DNA of 64,000 nt from Mesostigma viride (GCA_009746045.1 RPFO01000076.1:2864420-2928419), one strand, 5' to 3'. Numbered from the stretch's first letter, positions 1 to 11,994 are shown. The notes: generated by a model not told the origin, from the sequence alone. Numbers and translations: made by a program.

Positions 1-439
1 GTTCCCGTATTAATAATATTATCCTTACCCCTGAGGAGGAGAACTCCTATGTAGAAGAATTAGATATCTGCGTTGCTGATCTTCAGCTCTTGATGTCTCT
101 CATATCACATGCTATCATTGTAAGGAAGTAGGTCATCTTAAACGTGAGTGCCCCAAGTTCCTTTCGGGTGCTCCCCCTCATCCCGACGCTCGCCCTCCTC
201 GTACCCCTCAGCGTGCTCCTATTCGTCCTACTTCAGGACGCATTCCCTCAGCTACCCCTAGTAGGCTGAATGCTGTGCAGACAGGACCCCCAGGGTTCCC
301 CTATGATAATCAGGCTCCCGCACCCTCTTCGCTCCCTCGTGACCCTCCAGCAGTGGCTTTTTCGCCAGGGTCTTCTTCGGGGTTAGTTCCTATGGATTTG
401 GGGGGGAGGGGGAACAGTAGGCCTGTCAGCCGGGGGTAA
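1..439 (+). CDS. gag: gag C-terminal part with CCHC zinc knuckle (partial)
   Basis: This is the C-terminal end of the nucleocapsid/Gag protein, which packages element RNA in virus-like particles. A zinc knuckle of the form CYHCKEVGHLKREC is encoded near 103-145. It is followed by a proline- and arginine-rich tail, and the TAA stop is at 437-439. Around 80-95 this copy lacks bases present in copy B, so the frame shifts just before the knuckle. Pol lies immediately downstream in a different (+1) frame. Start is outside the window; the full gag can be read from copy B. Confidence 0.85.
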
Positions 440-3400
440 CCTGGACAGGTCCTTAGATAGTACCCCAGATAAAAATTTTTGCCTGCCTGTTTTTATAACC
501 TCTGTAGGAGCTGAATCTTCCCTACCACTACGTGTGCGTCCTCTTATGTTCTTGAATGGTGGTTTAACCGTCCCCACACTGTTGTAGACCCTTTCTTGCA
601 TGCTGATGAACTTTGAATGTCTCTGTGTTGGTAGATAGCGGTGCGGCTAGCTCCTTTGTGAGCGAGGCCCTAGTTAGGCGTTTAGGACTAGTCCCTACCC
701 CTCACACCAAACCTGTCACTGTTCATTATGCTGATGGTCGCACCAGTCATTCCCCGGGTACGGTGTCCCTTCCCCTGGTCATACAAGGACGTACTGTCAA
801 CCTGACGGCCACTATAGGCCCTATCACTACCGCTGATGTATTACTAGGATTAGATTGGCACCAGGATAATAAGATTACTATTAATTATGATACCATGGTC
901 ATTTGGTTTCCAGATAGCTCTTACTGGGTACCGGAACGTCATTATAGATTGGAAAATTTATCCTTGGTAGATATTACTCCTCCTACACCTGTTGATCCTC
1001 CTGTAAGACCTATACCTGAAGTATTAATGTCCAATGATGAGTTGCGTTCTGAATTAAAGGAATATGGATATTTATTATGTATGTTCCTTCAGTTAGAAGT
1101 ACAGGAGATACCTATCACTAATAATAGTGTGGATATAGATATAAACACAGTGGATACAATAGGAGTGGGATTTACTGAAAATGAAATAGTAAGATACATG
1201 GCTGTGATAGATTCCTCAAAAGTTTTTGAAGAAAAGACTCCTTCTTATCCTCCTCCTCGTTCTGTTTTACACCGTGTAGTTATCAAGGACGGTGCAGTTC
1301 CTACGCACTCTCCGATGTATAGAATGGGCCCTACCGAGTTAAAGGAACTAAAACAGATTTTAGTGTCACTATTAGAAGCAGGATTGATAGAGCCTAGTAA
1401 CTCCCTACTCAGCTGGTGTCCTGTTAGTTCCTAAGCCAAATGGCAAGTTTCGCCTAGTTACTGATTATAGGAAGTTGAATGATATTACTGTGAAGTCTAA
1501 ATACCCTCTACCTCGTATTGATGATATATTTAATAAGGTTAAAGGTTCCACTTGTTTCACAGTACTGGATTGTGCGGATGGTTTTTGGCAGTTGCGGATA
1601 GCTCCTGAGGATTGCCATAAAACCGCCTTTGCTACCCCTTTTGGTCATTACCAGTTTAGAGTAGCGGCTATGGGACTCTGTAACTCGCCTGCCTCTTTTC
1701 AAATGTTAATGAATGAAGTGCTTAGACCTGTTATGGGAAATTCTCACCTTCCTCAGGTGTCCTCTGATTTAAAGGATCCTTCCTTCTCCTCTGTTTCTTT
1801 ATCTGAGCATGACCGTTCTTGTGCTCAAGCTTACTTAGATGATATTCTTATTTACTCTCCTGATTTTGAAACGCACCTACGTGATTTAAAGAAAGTATTA
1901 GAAATAATGGCTGAAAATTCTTTGTGGGCGCGCCGTGCTAAAGTTCGTTCGGGTAGGAGTGTCCCATTTTTAGGGCACGTTCTGTCAGATGCCGGGGTCG
2001 CTACCGACCCGGATAAAACTAAGTCAATTCAGGAATGGCCTACCCTACCGACGTTAAAGGTGTACGTAGTTTTCTAGGAATTGCTTCTTACTATAGGCGT
2101 TTTATCCCGCGTTTCGCAACTATAGCAGCCCCTATTAATCATTTATTAAAGAAGGATATCCCCTTTGTTTGGAGTAGTGAATGTCAGTCGGCTTTTCAGT
2201 GTCTAAAATCCCTACTCCTTTCCCCTCCTGTACTCATCCTACCGGATACTACTAAACCCTTTGTTGTAGCTACAGATGCTAGTAAGGTAGCTATAGGGGC
2301 GTCCTTCTCCAGGATCAGGGTCAGGGCTTACAGCCAATTGAGTATATCTCTAGGACAATGCTCCCTGCGGAGCGTAACTATCCCGTACACCAGCAGGAAC
2401 TCTTAGCGGTGGTGTATTGTTGCCACGCGTGGCAGCACTTTCTTAAAGGTGCTCAATTTGATGTCTGCCTGAATGAACCCTGTGAGCTAGATCCTTATAG
2501 ATTAGTTATCCAAACGGATCACCGTCCCCTTACCCATCTTCTCTCCCAACCCAACCTTACCCCTCGGCAAGCGCGCTGGATGGAATTTTTAGCACAGTTT
2601 TCCCCTTTTAAACTTCAGTATGTTAAGGGTGTAGATAACATAGTACCAGATGCACTCTCTCGTCGTGCAGATTACTCCTTTTTCGAGGACCTTGATGTTC
2701 TCAATACTACTCTAGTTCCTACTACTATGGGTGTAACCCCTTATGGTGAACTACCTGATGATGAATCCTATGCCTACCTCTTTCATACAGCTGTTCGCAT
2801 GCCTGATCTCCTTTCTCACGTAGGACTCTCTCTCCCGTGTGAGGCCCTTCCCGTGGCCTCGGTGGGGGGGGAGGGGAAAAATAAAATTTCTATACCGCTT
2901 AGCCATATAGCGACTAGGTCAGGAAAGTCTTATGAAAACATAGTCCCTCTAGGACCTCCCCTTCTCTTTGGCAAGGCGGTAGGAGATCTCTTTAAACCTG
3001 TTCTGGATACCTCTGTAGCGATGCCTACCTCTGATCTTGAACGCCTTATTAGTAGATTTACGGCCACTGAGCCGGAAGCATTAGCTGCCATTGCTGCACA
3101 TCCCCAACAATTAGGCAAGCACCCTTGTAAATTTGTAGGTGGGTTTTTATATGTGCAGATAGCAGATTCTCCCCCTCAATGGCGCCTGTATGTCCCTCCT
3201 ATCTGTCGCTCCTCCTTGCTCTTTGAGTTGCATGACTTAGCTGCTCATCAGGGTGGTAAACGGGTACGGGACCTAGTAGCCCGCTCTTATTACTGGCCTT
3301 CCCTTTATAAGGATGTAGATGAGTATGTTAGAACTTGTCAATCTTGCCAGGAGATGAAACCCAATAACGTAGGACAGATAGCAGAACCTAGGACCTTGCC

Positions 3401-4544
3401 TGACCCCATCATGCCGTGGGATTCTATCATGATGGATTTTGTAGGACCTTTTAGAAAGAATGATAGGGGCAATGCCCAATCCTTGTGTTCATAGATCGTT
3501 TTACTCGTATGTGCCATCTCGTGCCGTGTCCTTTAGAACTCACAGCACGTGATTGCGCACGCCTATACCTCAATAATGTATACAGATATCATGGTTTGAG
3601 TAGGCAGTTTATTAGTGATAAGGATAAGTTATTTACCTCAGATTTTTGGCAGCAGTTTTTCGCTGCCATCGGTACCAAGGTTACCTACGGTACTGCCTAC
3701 CACTCCTCCTCCTCTCATTTAGTAGAGCGTCTTAATAGGGTAGTGGAAGAAGCGCTTAGGCACTATGTTAATGGCTCGGGAAGTGATTGGGAGGATTATT
3801 TATGTTTGGTAGAGTTCTCCCTCAACAATTGCCCCAGCTGCGCATGGATATACGCCCTTCTTCCTAGATACTGGTAGACAGCCTCTTACCCCTACCTCTC
3901 TCTTAGCTAGTCCTCTACGGGACAAGGATGATGTGTCCCGAGATACTGTAGAAGGTGTACAGTCCTTACTAGATAGAATGAAAACTGCTCATGACCACGC
4001 GATCTCAGGGTACCAAAAAGCTCAGTCTAAGTACCTTGCTAGGTTGCGTGCCTCCTTAGATAGAAGAGCACCTGAGATAGAAATAGGAGATCTAGTATTA
4101 GTAGAAGGCCCCCGTGTTGGCCGTTTTGCTCATAAGTTTGAAGCAGAACTTAAGGTCAAACTTAGGCCCGCCTTCTTAGGACCCTTCCATGTGTTGTCTA
4201 GAGTAGGAAATTTCTTATATAAAGTCGATATCCCTACCTCTTGGCAGACACATTCAAACACCTTCCATAGAAGCCAGCTGAAACTGTACCACCCTAGTAC
4301 GTTCGCTGGTAGAGAGCTAGCGCCTGCCCCTTTAGAGCATAACCCTGACACTGGGGAAGTAGAAGACGAAGTAGAAAGCATCGTGGCCCATAGAGATATC
4401 AAAAAGGGCCGCGGTACCCAGCGTCAGTATAAAGTGAAGTGGATGTATGCTCGTAGTGAAGTAGATAAGGTCTGGTATACGGAGAGTGAGCTAGATGGGT
4501 GTAGTCGCCTGCTGCAGGAATATAAAACCCTGCACAAGCTCTAG
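440..4544 (+). pseudogene. pol: pol polyprotein: PR-RT-RNase H-INT-chromodomain, frame broken
   Basis: Domains in order: aspartic protease with VDSGAASSFVS (about 625-665) and VLLGLDWH; reverse transcriptase with KPNGKFRLVTDYRKLN (1432-1480) and catalytic YLDDILIYS (about 1833-1860); RNase H with VVATDAS, HQQELLAVVY and IQTDHRPLTHL; integrase with an HHCC finger (HDLAAHQ...CQSCQ) and DDE residues in MMDFVGPF, FISDKDK and HLVERLNR; and a C-terminal chromodomain containing YKVKWMYARSE and ending at 4544. The chromodomain class normally tethers integration to modified chromatin. The frame changes near 615, 1400, 2040, 2300, 3490 and 3830. Those near 2040 and 3490 are also in copy B, so they were probably in the parent; the others are private. 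The start is uncertain, because open frame extends upstream toward the gag stop. Confidence 0.9.
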
Positions 4545-4620
4545 TTGTAGACCTTCTCCTCTCTTATGTTATGTCTGCTGTCGACGGGTGGTTGGTTGTC
4601 CCCTCCCCTCCGCAGCCGTC

Positions 4621-6934
4621 ATGTCAGAGCCTACCCCTCCGGCTGAGAGCCCGCTGCCGTCCCGCCCCTACCGGACCCTGAGCTGTACTTCGAGGCCCTT
4701 CCGGGCCGCTGGGTGTCACGGTCCAGTTTCCGGGTGGCATCGTGCAGCCGGCCCTCCAGGCCCAACATGCGGTTTAGTCAGGGCTGCTCTCTTCGGGGTC
4801 ACGTGGTACGGTCCCTCCCCTGCTGAACCGCACCAGCTTGTTTTGCACGGGTTCGACGATGCCGGGCACTGTTTGTTAGATGTGGCTCCAGCTGTCCAGC
4901 CTTGGGACAGATAGCTGCGGTTCTCCAGTGCCCCGGGTGTTTTCCTACCTTTCTACCCCTGTGGGCCGCTCCTGCCTACGGGATGTGTTCCCCTGGCTTC
5001 CGGCCGAGGGTGATGCGGAATAGATGAGAACCCCTGCGACCTTCTACGGGCAGTAGAGTTCATGGAGATAGCAGACCAGACAGCGGGCGTAGGATTGGGC
5101 GACCCTACTCCTACGGACGCGCCGGTAGAGGCACAGTATTCTCCTGAGTATTCGGCCTCCCCTGCGGCGTCCTCCTCTTCAGTGTCGGCGCCTTCCCCTG
5201 TCCCGTCTTCACCGAGGTCGGTCCTGTGCGCATCGGTGGAGCCTACCCCTTTGGGCTCTGGTCGTGAGCCTGATCCTCTTTCGGCGACAGTTTCTGCGAT
5301 GCAGGCGCAGATCCAGTCCCTGACGGCGGCCTTCGGGGCCTTCATGGCGGCCCAGGCGCACGCTCCAGCCACGCCAGGTGGGGTGTCTGCCGCAGCTGTG
5401 CCCCCTTCCCCTTCGGTCGCCTCGACGTCTACGGGTCCGTCTGTGCCGCGCGAGCGGCGGCTGCGGTTCCCTCTGTTGCTGCGGCTCCTACGCCTTCGGC
5501 TACCTCTGCGCCTGCTACTGACGTACCTGCGCCTCGGCGCGAGTCCGCCGTCCCAGCGGCCGCGCCCGTCGCCGCCGCGTCCGAGCCGCCCACCACGTCA
5601 GCGCCGCCCTCGCGGGGTTTCTTCAGCGACCCGGGCGGTCTTCCCAGGCTTTGGGAGGGCGGTCCTCCGCAGAGGATCCCGGTGCCTGACTGGAGCTTAG
5701 ACGGTAACCAGTCGTATGCCGGATTGCCTGTCCCCACGGGCCCTATTTTCAACATGTGGCCTGGTGGTGCTCCGCCCCCAGAGACCGGCGCGCCAGCTGC
5801 GGAGGCGGGTCCGTCGCGACCCCCTGCGGCATCGGGTCCGACGCGGCCCCCTGTTGTACCGGCGCCGTCTGCGTCTGTGCCGGTTCCTACCCCTTCGTCG
5901 GCCCCTGTCCCTTCGGCCCCGCGGTCTTTGGCTGCGGTTGTTCGGTCCAGTGGCTCTGACCCTCGCGCCACCCGCGCTGCCGATTCCCTTCGGGAGTTGT
6001 CAGAGGGCGATCGGGATCGGGCCCCTTCTGTGGTGCATGCGACTCCGGAGTCGCGCGACACGCCTGTCTTTGGGTACGGTATGTCTGCGCTCGCCTGCCG
6101 CCAGTGTGACCTGCCGCGCGCCTCCGCCGAGCTTGCCATTTCGCCCATGTCCTACGGGTTCTCCCAGGTGTGTCGGGCGCCGCGGGACCGTGGCCTACCA
6201 GTTGAGACTGATCGGCCTCCTTTCGATATGGTTATTTTAGCTGATCCGGTGTTCCAGGGTGAGATCCTGGTTCGGCGCGTCCTGTATCGCTGGGCTAGGC
6301 GCCACAATGACTTGGACACCTACGGCGGGTTCCAGTGGGCTTACCCTCCGCCTCTGGGCATTATGGCCTCAGATGCCCTTACGGTAGAGTTTCCTGCGGT
6401 GCCGGGTGCCACGTACAGCACGGTCCTTCAGCCCATCCTAGAGTGGGATGCCCGTCGTCCAGCGCCCATCCCGGGCCAGGGTTTGGACTCTCGGGTCATC
6501 CTCCTCCCCGGGCTAGCGACTACCTCGAGACGTTCGGGTCGCGACAGTGTGCCCGTCGGTGGCGCTCCCGTGAGATTCGGCATATCCGGTTGTGGCCGTC
6601 CAACGTGGAGCCCCTGGTAGATCTGTTTTTCCCGACGGGTATGCGCCCTCGGATCCGGTACCATCGCCTGCTCCTGCGGGCTCTCTGCCTGATCGCGGTA
6701 GAGCCTTTCCTACGCCTCTTTGCCTGTGGTTTCCTGGACTGGGCCCGGGGCCAGGTCGTTCTTACGCAGCATAGGTATTACTGGGCCTTCCTGGGTCTTT
6801 TTCCTGACGGCGTGTGGGCCGATGTTTTCCTCACTGTAGATAGGCACGACAATGCTGAGGATGTGTCTCACTACCAGGCGTACCTGGATGTCCTGCTGGC
6901 CTCCCGTGGTACTTACCAGACGGATGGCCATTAG
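4621..6934 (+). pseudogene. ORF3, long unrecognised accessory ORF 3' of pol
   Basis: An ATG 77 bp after the pol stop opens a reading frame of roughly 770 codons that I do not recognise. In this copy it is broken by a few indels; one near 5007 is intact in copy B. It has three visible parts. The acidic N-terminal region begins MSEPTPPAESPLPS. The long middle region is Pro/Ser/Ala-rich and includes a short heptad-like segment (VSAMQAQIQSLTAAFGAFMA). The better ordered C-terminal region is rich in Trp, Tyr and Arg (for example GGFQWAYPPPLGIMASD and RYYWAFLGLFPDGVWADVF) and ends with stop at 6934. The position is that of env in errantiviruses, but I see no signal peptide and no clean membrane anchor. 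Structural or nucleic-acid-binding roles are possible; nothing proves one. Confidence 0.6.
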
Positions 6935-7289
6935 ATAGAGGGCCTTAGGCCCGACCTGAGGGTGTTGTCCCTCCGGTATATAGAGTCGCCCTCACGTTCT
7001 GGCCAGTTGACTGGTCGTTCTTGGTCCTTGGTACTGATTTGTTTACTCTGTGTGTCCTGCCCAGTGCCGTTCCCCCCGGCAAGGACTTTGTTCCAGGCAG
7101 TTAGGGGAACCTACCACCAGGCTTGGTGCTGGCTAACCCTACACCTCCCGGCGTGGTGGTGGAGACCGAGTTAATACGTTGGTGCCTTGTATCTTGGATG
7201 GTCTGCCGATTGTGTTGGTGTGTGCTGGGTGCATTAGGTTTCCTACCCCTTGTTTTCCTCCCTGTGCGTAGGGAGAGGGCTCCCTACCT
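6935..7289 (+). other. 3' untranslated region of copy A
   Basis: About 355 bp lie between the ORF3 stop and the polypurine tract. Short hydrophobic open frames exist here (for example from 6962 and 7123) but have no recognisable domain, and I read the region as non-coding leader to the 3' LTR. Confidence 0.5.
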
Positions 7290-7304
7290 TTGTGGGGGGG
7301 GAGG
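7290..7304 (+). promoter_or_regulatory. polypurine tract of copy A
   Basis: A run of G with A (TTTGTGGGGGGGGAGG) ends exactly at the first base of the LTR. This is the expected position and composition of the primer for plus-strand DNA synthesis in an LTR retrotransposon. Confidence 0.8.
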
Positions 7305-7849
7305 TGTTACGTCGCGTAACAATTCGTTGTAGTTACGGACGTAAATTAGGTCTTTTGCCTCGGTTGTCCCTAGGTTTACGTGTAGCTCCTACCGGGACAC
7401 TATTGTCCTCGTAACAGTACTGTGGTACATTGGGTGCCTTTGGGCGCCGCGCCGCGTACTTTACTAGTGGTCCTGATCCTTTGGTAGAATGTAGTGGACC
7501 AGCGTGCATCTGTAGGCGAGGGCCATGTCGGCCCGAGCGTGTTGGACCGTTGGTGGCCATTTATGCACGTTCTACCCCTCGTGTGTGCACTCGGCGTGTG
7601 TTAAATGAATTAACACATATAGGCTTGGGTCACGGCAGTGTAGTTGTGTTTCCTTCCTCTATTCCTGGAGTAAACGGGTTTTGGTAAATGGTTGTATGGC
7701 GTATTACAGTAACACATACGTTAATTCATTGAGATCAGCTCCGTCACGTTCGTCTTTCGCTAGGGGTTTGAGTAGAGGAGGCCTGACCAATTTAGGTAGC
7801 ATCAGGCCCATTAGAGGTAGAGGTGGCGGTAGAAGTTCGGGACGTAACA
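7305..7849 (+). repeat. 3' LTR of chromovirus copy A (545 bp)
   Basis: Starts TGTTACGT and ends ACGTAACA, a perfect 8-bp terminal inverted repeat of TG...CA type. It matches 49311-49881. The first 200 bp are almost identical between the copies. Copy B carries a tandem 27-bp duplication near 49500. The U5 end (about 7690-7849) differs at many third-codon positions of ORF0. After 7849 the two sequences diverge completely, which fixes the boundary. Confidence 0.92.
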
Positions 7850-8910
7850 TCATGGTGTTTTCCACTTTTGCAGCACCCAAACACCTGACAGCAAAAGTTG
7901 GTTTAAACATCTCAGGATAATCCCCAGACATTACCAACTTCTTAAGCTCGACCTGTATATATCTGTCAACCTTGCCTTGGGCTTGGTGATCTTCACGACC
8001 CACAATCCTTAGGAAAGGCAGATCAGAGTATTTTTAGCCAAAATCCTAAGATTAATACAATCATTAGGTGATGGCTCTTCAGGACATGGACGGGCATCCA
8101 CGTTCCTGGCAGAGCAAGAGTCCAAGTTTTTATTATCAATATAACAAGGATTATTGCTCTGAGGAGCTTGACTGTTAACAATATCAATGGGTGCTTGGCT
8201 ACAACCAGGAGCTGCACCACATGTATTGTTCACAGATATGTTGCTCACTTGGTTGGGCAACACCATGTGGCATCTGTCTACAAACAGGAGCAGATCCACA
8301 TGTGTTATTTACAGAAAGAGTTCCCTCTGGGGTACTCTTTTTATTCCAGGCATGGATAGGAATGCCACAAACAGGGGCACTTTTACTGCTGCTCACTGGG
8401 GCAGCTTTACGGTCAGTAGGGGTTACTGCTGGAGCCCCTACCACCTGGCAGGCCTCCTCTGCCATAAAACCACTCTCATCAACGTCCATAAGGACGCTGT
8501 AGGGGTTATATAAACAGAGAGGATCATTTAGTTTTTCTGCTGCTGCTTCCTCTTGCGGCCATGAGAGCTATTGCCACCACGCGGCTGAGAAGCATCATTA
8601 CCACGCGGGTGGGAAGCGTCACCACCACGCGGCTGAGAAGCGTCACCACCACGAAGGGCACCGCTCTTGACGGCTTGGGAGATTTGCTGCAGCAGCTTGA
8701 GCACTTCCATCTGGGTATCCTTTGCTCCAGCTTGGATATTCCAGCTTCTTACGTATAAGCATCACGTCACTGGGCGTGTACTTGTGTTGTAATGGCTTGT
8801 TTCCTGCATGGTGGAAAGACAAAACATGGCACACCTGAGGCACATGTCCAGCCTTCTCCACGGTTTCCAACCAGCTCTTTACAGCACACACGGCCTTTCC
8901 AAAAGAAAAA
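7850..8910 (-). pseudogene. unrecognised minus-strand gene, cut by the copy A insertion
   Basis: I do not recognise this product. Reading on the minus strand, a possible exon starts after a pyrimidine-rich tract and AG (near 8905). It encodes KAVCAVKSWLETVEKAGHVP and continues through a helical segment (MEVLKLLQQISQAVKSG) to an Arg-Gly-Asp/Ser repeat region and a basic end (RKRKQQQKN, stop at about 8528). A second open stretch (8489-7850) holds two related blocks (SVNNTCGSAPVC and SVNNTCGAAPGC) and ends in MSGDYPEMFKPTFAVRCLGA exactly at the LTR edge. Open frame running straight into the retrotransposon suggests the element interrupted a gene or older element. Exon joins are uncertain. Confidence 0.35.
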
Positions 8911-9800
8911 GAGCCAATTAGTAACATGCAGAAAACATCCGTTACTATAGCAAAAAAGCTCGTTGAAATAAAGACAGCGTCGCTTTATGTTGCCGAGAAA
9001 CCAGGCATGCATGATGCTGAAATCCAATCGTTCATCACTCAACCGCCTTTGCAAAACACAAAACAACTTCCTTTTATGATGCATGATACTCGTAAGTATC
9101 CAAAGCGGCATGATATCCAATTCAGCCTGACGGCGAGCATGGTCGACAAAAGGCATGCCGAAACCAAAGCAATACAAACCGCAATTCAAACCGTTCTTGA
9201 CGATTCGATGGCTTGCGTTGACATTCCAACAGCTTGGATCCAAATCGAGGCTGAAAAAGATTCCGCTCAGAAGGGAAAATCTCCTCAACCATGTGCTATC
9301 AACCAGTTTATACCCCCTACGCCCGAACCGGCTGATGTAAATTGGTTACAGCACATCAACTTGATGAAGAATCGAAACCGAATTAGATGCAGGCTGTCCG
9401 AGTCAGATTCCGAGCCTTCTAAATTCCGTGTAGCCATAACGTACGCATGGTCGCTGGCTCGAAATTTAGTCCTGTCGTCCCTGTGCTCACCGGGGCCAGA
9501 GCCAACAGTAATTCGGCAAAGCCTATGCTCACTCGGGCTAGGCTTTAACGGAAACTGCCCTCGGTTGTCGAAATGACAATGAATACAAGTTGCAAATAAA
9601 TGGAATGCGATGTAAATCAGAAAGCATGGAATGAGCGTTCTCTTTATTGTTCTCATACGTTATTGCTGTTGTTGCATAATTCGTCTTCGTTGCGCATAAG
9701 AACCTGTTGCGCTTGGCACCTTCATCAGTCTTGCTGAATATCCTACGTGGACATGCATTCCAGGTAGTTCAGTGCATGCCGCGTGTTAGATACTTCTAGT
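8911..9800. other. no recognisable gene
   Basis: Open frames exist on both strands here (up to about 215 codons on plus and 170 on minus), but neither shows a domain, repeat or codon pattern that I can support. The minus-strand one leads into the possible exon below 8910 and could include intron sequence. Confidence 0.3.
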
Positions 9801-9803
9801 ATC

Positions 9804-11513
9804 CTCTAGCCCCTAAATGGTCTTGCTGCCGATTTTCCGCCAAAAAGTGGCTTACAGCCGATTTGTCGGCACCTACTCGGGGGACCAGTTTGCGAGAATA
9901 CTATTGGGAATTAGGAAACGTTTAGCTGAGAAGAATGAAAGTTTATAAGTTTCTCCAGAACATGATACTAGGGTTTGCTATATTTTGACCAAGTTTAACA
10001 GGTGTTCCAGACCGTCAAAGTACAAGGGGTCAGGGTACTTTTTCACGTACAACGTGCATTCCGGAAAACGACGACCTGGCCATGGCGGCTTGCGCCCACG
10101 CATGGCATTTACGTTTGCGTTCGAATTTTCTGGCCAAACTTAGGATATTGATTTTATACGTCCTAAAGATCATACAGGCCAATTTTTTGTTCGCGGGAAT
10201 GCCATTTGATAGGTGTCGGCAGCGTTCTTGCTGGAAAAAACTGCGATCAGGCCGGACGATAGAAACGTTGACAGCAATACCTTTCCGGCGTATTTTAAAG
10301 GATATATCGGTTTCTTTGTACTTTTTATGATACATATTAGTCGTAAACGTGCAAGGGTGGCCAGAAATCGCCGAATCCAGCGACCATGCTGCACAACTTT
10401 GGTGTGCCGAAATGCGCCATTTTGCGGCCACCGCCTGGGCCAAGGTAACGCCATCCATGCCTGGTAAAGCTTAAGCATCGTTTTCCTATCGATGTTTGAC
10501 GTTTATATATACGTTCTAGCTTGTGTAGCACATTCTTTTTGCATTATTCATGCTCTTTCTTGACCCTGGCCTGGCCCCTTTCTAAAACACCCTTCTTAGA
10601 TGCTTCCCTCAGTCAGTTGACCTGCCACAGGGTGATGGTGATAAGTTTTAGAGGCTGTATGGGTTTGAATACCTCCATATATGTTTGTTATACATTTCCC
10701 ACACACATATTGCATGAGTGTGAGGCAGTTGGCTGGTCTCTGTGGCATCATCAAGCATGTAACCGGTGAGTAGAAGCTTCCCATTGTCAGCATGTGCCAC
10801 CAGGTGTGCTGGCCATCACCTGGCAAGCTATAGCAGCTTAGGCCTAGTTTATCCTTGCTAGGGCAGGCTGAAATAGGCTTAAAATCACTAGTTTGTTGGT
10901 GGCTGCCTCCTAGAATGCATGCCTTGCGTAGGGTATCCGTACCACGTTACCTACGTGCATGGACAAGGTGGCACCTGCACATAGGTGCCATGTAAGGGCA
11001 GTGTGATGATGCAGTTATGTTTCCCCATCATTGTGGAAGGGAAATGTATTGTTTGGCATGGTTGGGGGCCATATTAGTAGGTATTAGTAGGTAGTATGCC
11101 CACTCCTACCCCCTTGGTTGCTTTTTACCAACGGTACCCCTATGGGCTGTACTGGGTGTAACTGCTGGTATACCCACCCAAATGATGACCCCAATGGCTC
11201 AAACTGTTCAGCAACTAATTGTTTATCATCCCTGAAGTGGTAGGTGCCTAGCTCTTACAACATAATTCAAAATGCACATTCAACCAAAAATGAAAACGCT
11301 CGTCTTGACCCCCCTGACTTTGACGGCAGTTATACATGGCCTACGATGAATATATGTGAGGTTGTGATATATCATGGCTTAGGGCAACTCATGGACATGC
11401 TTGCCCCCCAAGGACAGCCATTGGATATTGCTAGGTTGTACAGGGGCTGGTTTACAAAATAGGTGAGTTACTGCCGATTTATCGGCAGCATTTCCGCCCA
11501 TTTAGGGGCTAGA
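9804..11513. mobile_element. candidate 1.7-kb inverted-repeat element
   Basis: Left end CTCTAGCCCCTAAATGG (9804-9820) is matched in reverse complement at 11498-11513, with weaker matching continuing inward through a GCTGCCGAT motif on both sides. The interior has no recognisable transposase. No clean target duplication is visible, so this could also be a relic or coincidental pair of related sequences. Confidence 0.4.
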
Positions 11514-11857
11514 AGGTTCCAAGGCACGGATGCGCATATGATTGGACGATAGTCGGCTCAGTCCTCTTGACAGGACTACACCGGCCCTAGACCAGCCGGT
11601 GACGTGGAGGCCAGGGAGACGCCACACAATCTACGTGGCGTTATCCCATTGGCGAGTACTAGTGAAGTACAGCCATTGGCCCAATACTACAATAAAGTAT
11701 ATTGTAGTAATCTGTACAAGATCCTCTATCTCTGAGGACCCATGTGGACCCTAGATAGGTCTCCAACCAACTGAATAGGCAACTTCGATAATCGAATAGC
11801 CAATTCGATGACCCGACTAGGATCGGCCTTAGCCTTGCCGGCACAAGCACAAGTTTT
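11514..11857. other. no recognisable gene
   Basis: About 340 bp without a convincing open frame, RNA gene or repeat. Confidence 0.4.
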
Positions 11858-11960
11858 AGTTATAAACATCGATTCCTTATGGAATCGATACTAAGCGCCT
11901 AGTGTCGATTCCAAAGGAATCGATGTTTATAACTGGTACCAGACAGGTCTGCCACCAGTT
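11858..11960. repeat. two adjacent palindromes (strong hairpins)
   Basis: 11858-11934 is a near-perfect palindrome beginning AGTTATAAACATCGATTCC and ending with its complement. The arms themselves hold smaller TCGATTCC/GGAATCGA palindromes, so four alternating copies lie in 77 bp. It is followed directly by a second hairpin, AACTGGT...ACCAGTT (11931-11960). Confidence 0.8.
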
Positions 11961-11994
11961 TTGTAACCAATCCCTGGGAGTTAGGTATGGTTCA

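Larger units (their letters stand above)
1..7849 (+). mobile_element. Ty3/gypsy chromovirus, copy A (3' part, ends with 3' LTR)
   Basis: The window opens inside gag and runs through a CCHC knuckle, protease, RT, RNase H, integrase, chromodomain, an extra ORF3, a G-rich polypurine tract and a 3' LTR. Position 1 corresponds to 58661 of copy B, and the two copies look about 99% identical in the shared coding part. Order PR-RT-RH-INT-chromodomain defines Ty3/gypsy chromoviruses. Several single-base indels break the frame, mostly at places where copy B is intact. The 5' end lies outside the window, so its target duplication cannot be checked. Confidence 0.93.

Noticed and set aside
5429-6148. Minus-strand frame of 239 codons opposite ORF3
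   Set aside because: Shadow of the GC-rich Pro/Ser/Ala-coding region of ORF3 on the plus strand.
6962-7332. Hydrophobic small ORFs before the 3' LTR, possible envelope remnant
   Set aside because: Short, in differing frames, with no signal peptide or cysteine pattern; the second runs over the polypurine tract into the LTR.
10030-10531. Overlapping frames of 60-142 codons on both strands
   Set aside because: No domain, no codon signature, and equal openness on both strands; likely chance in the 9804-11513 element.
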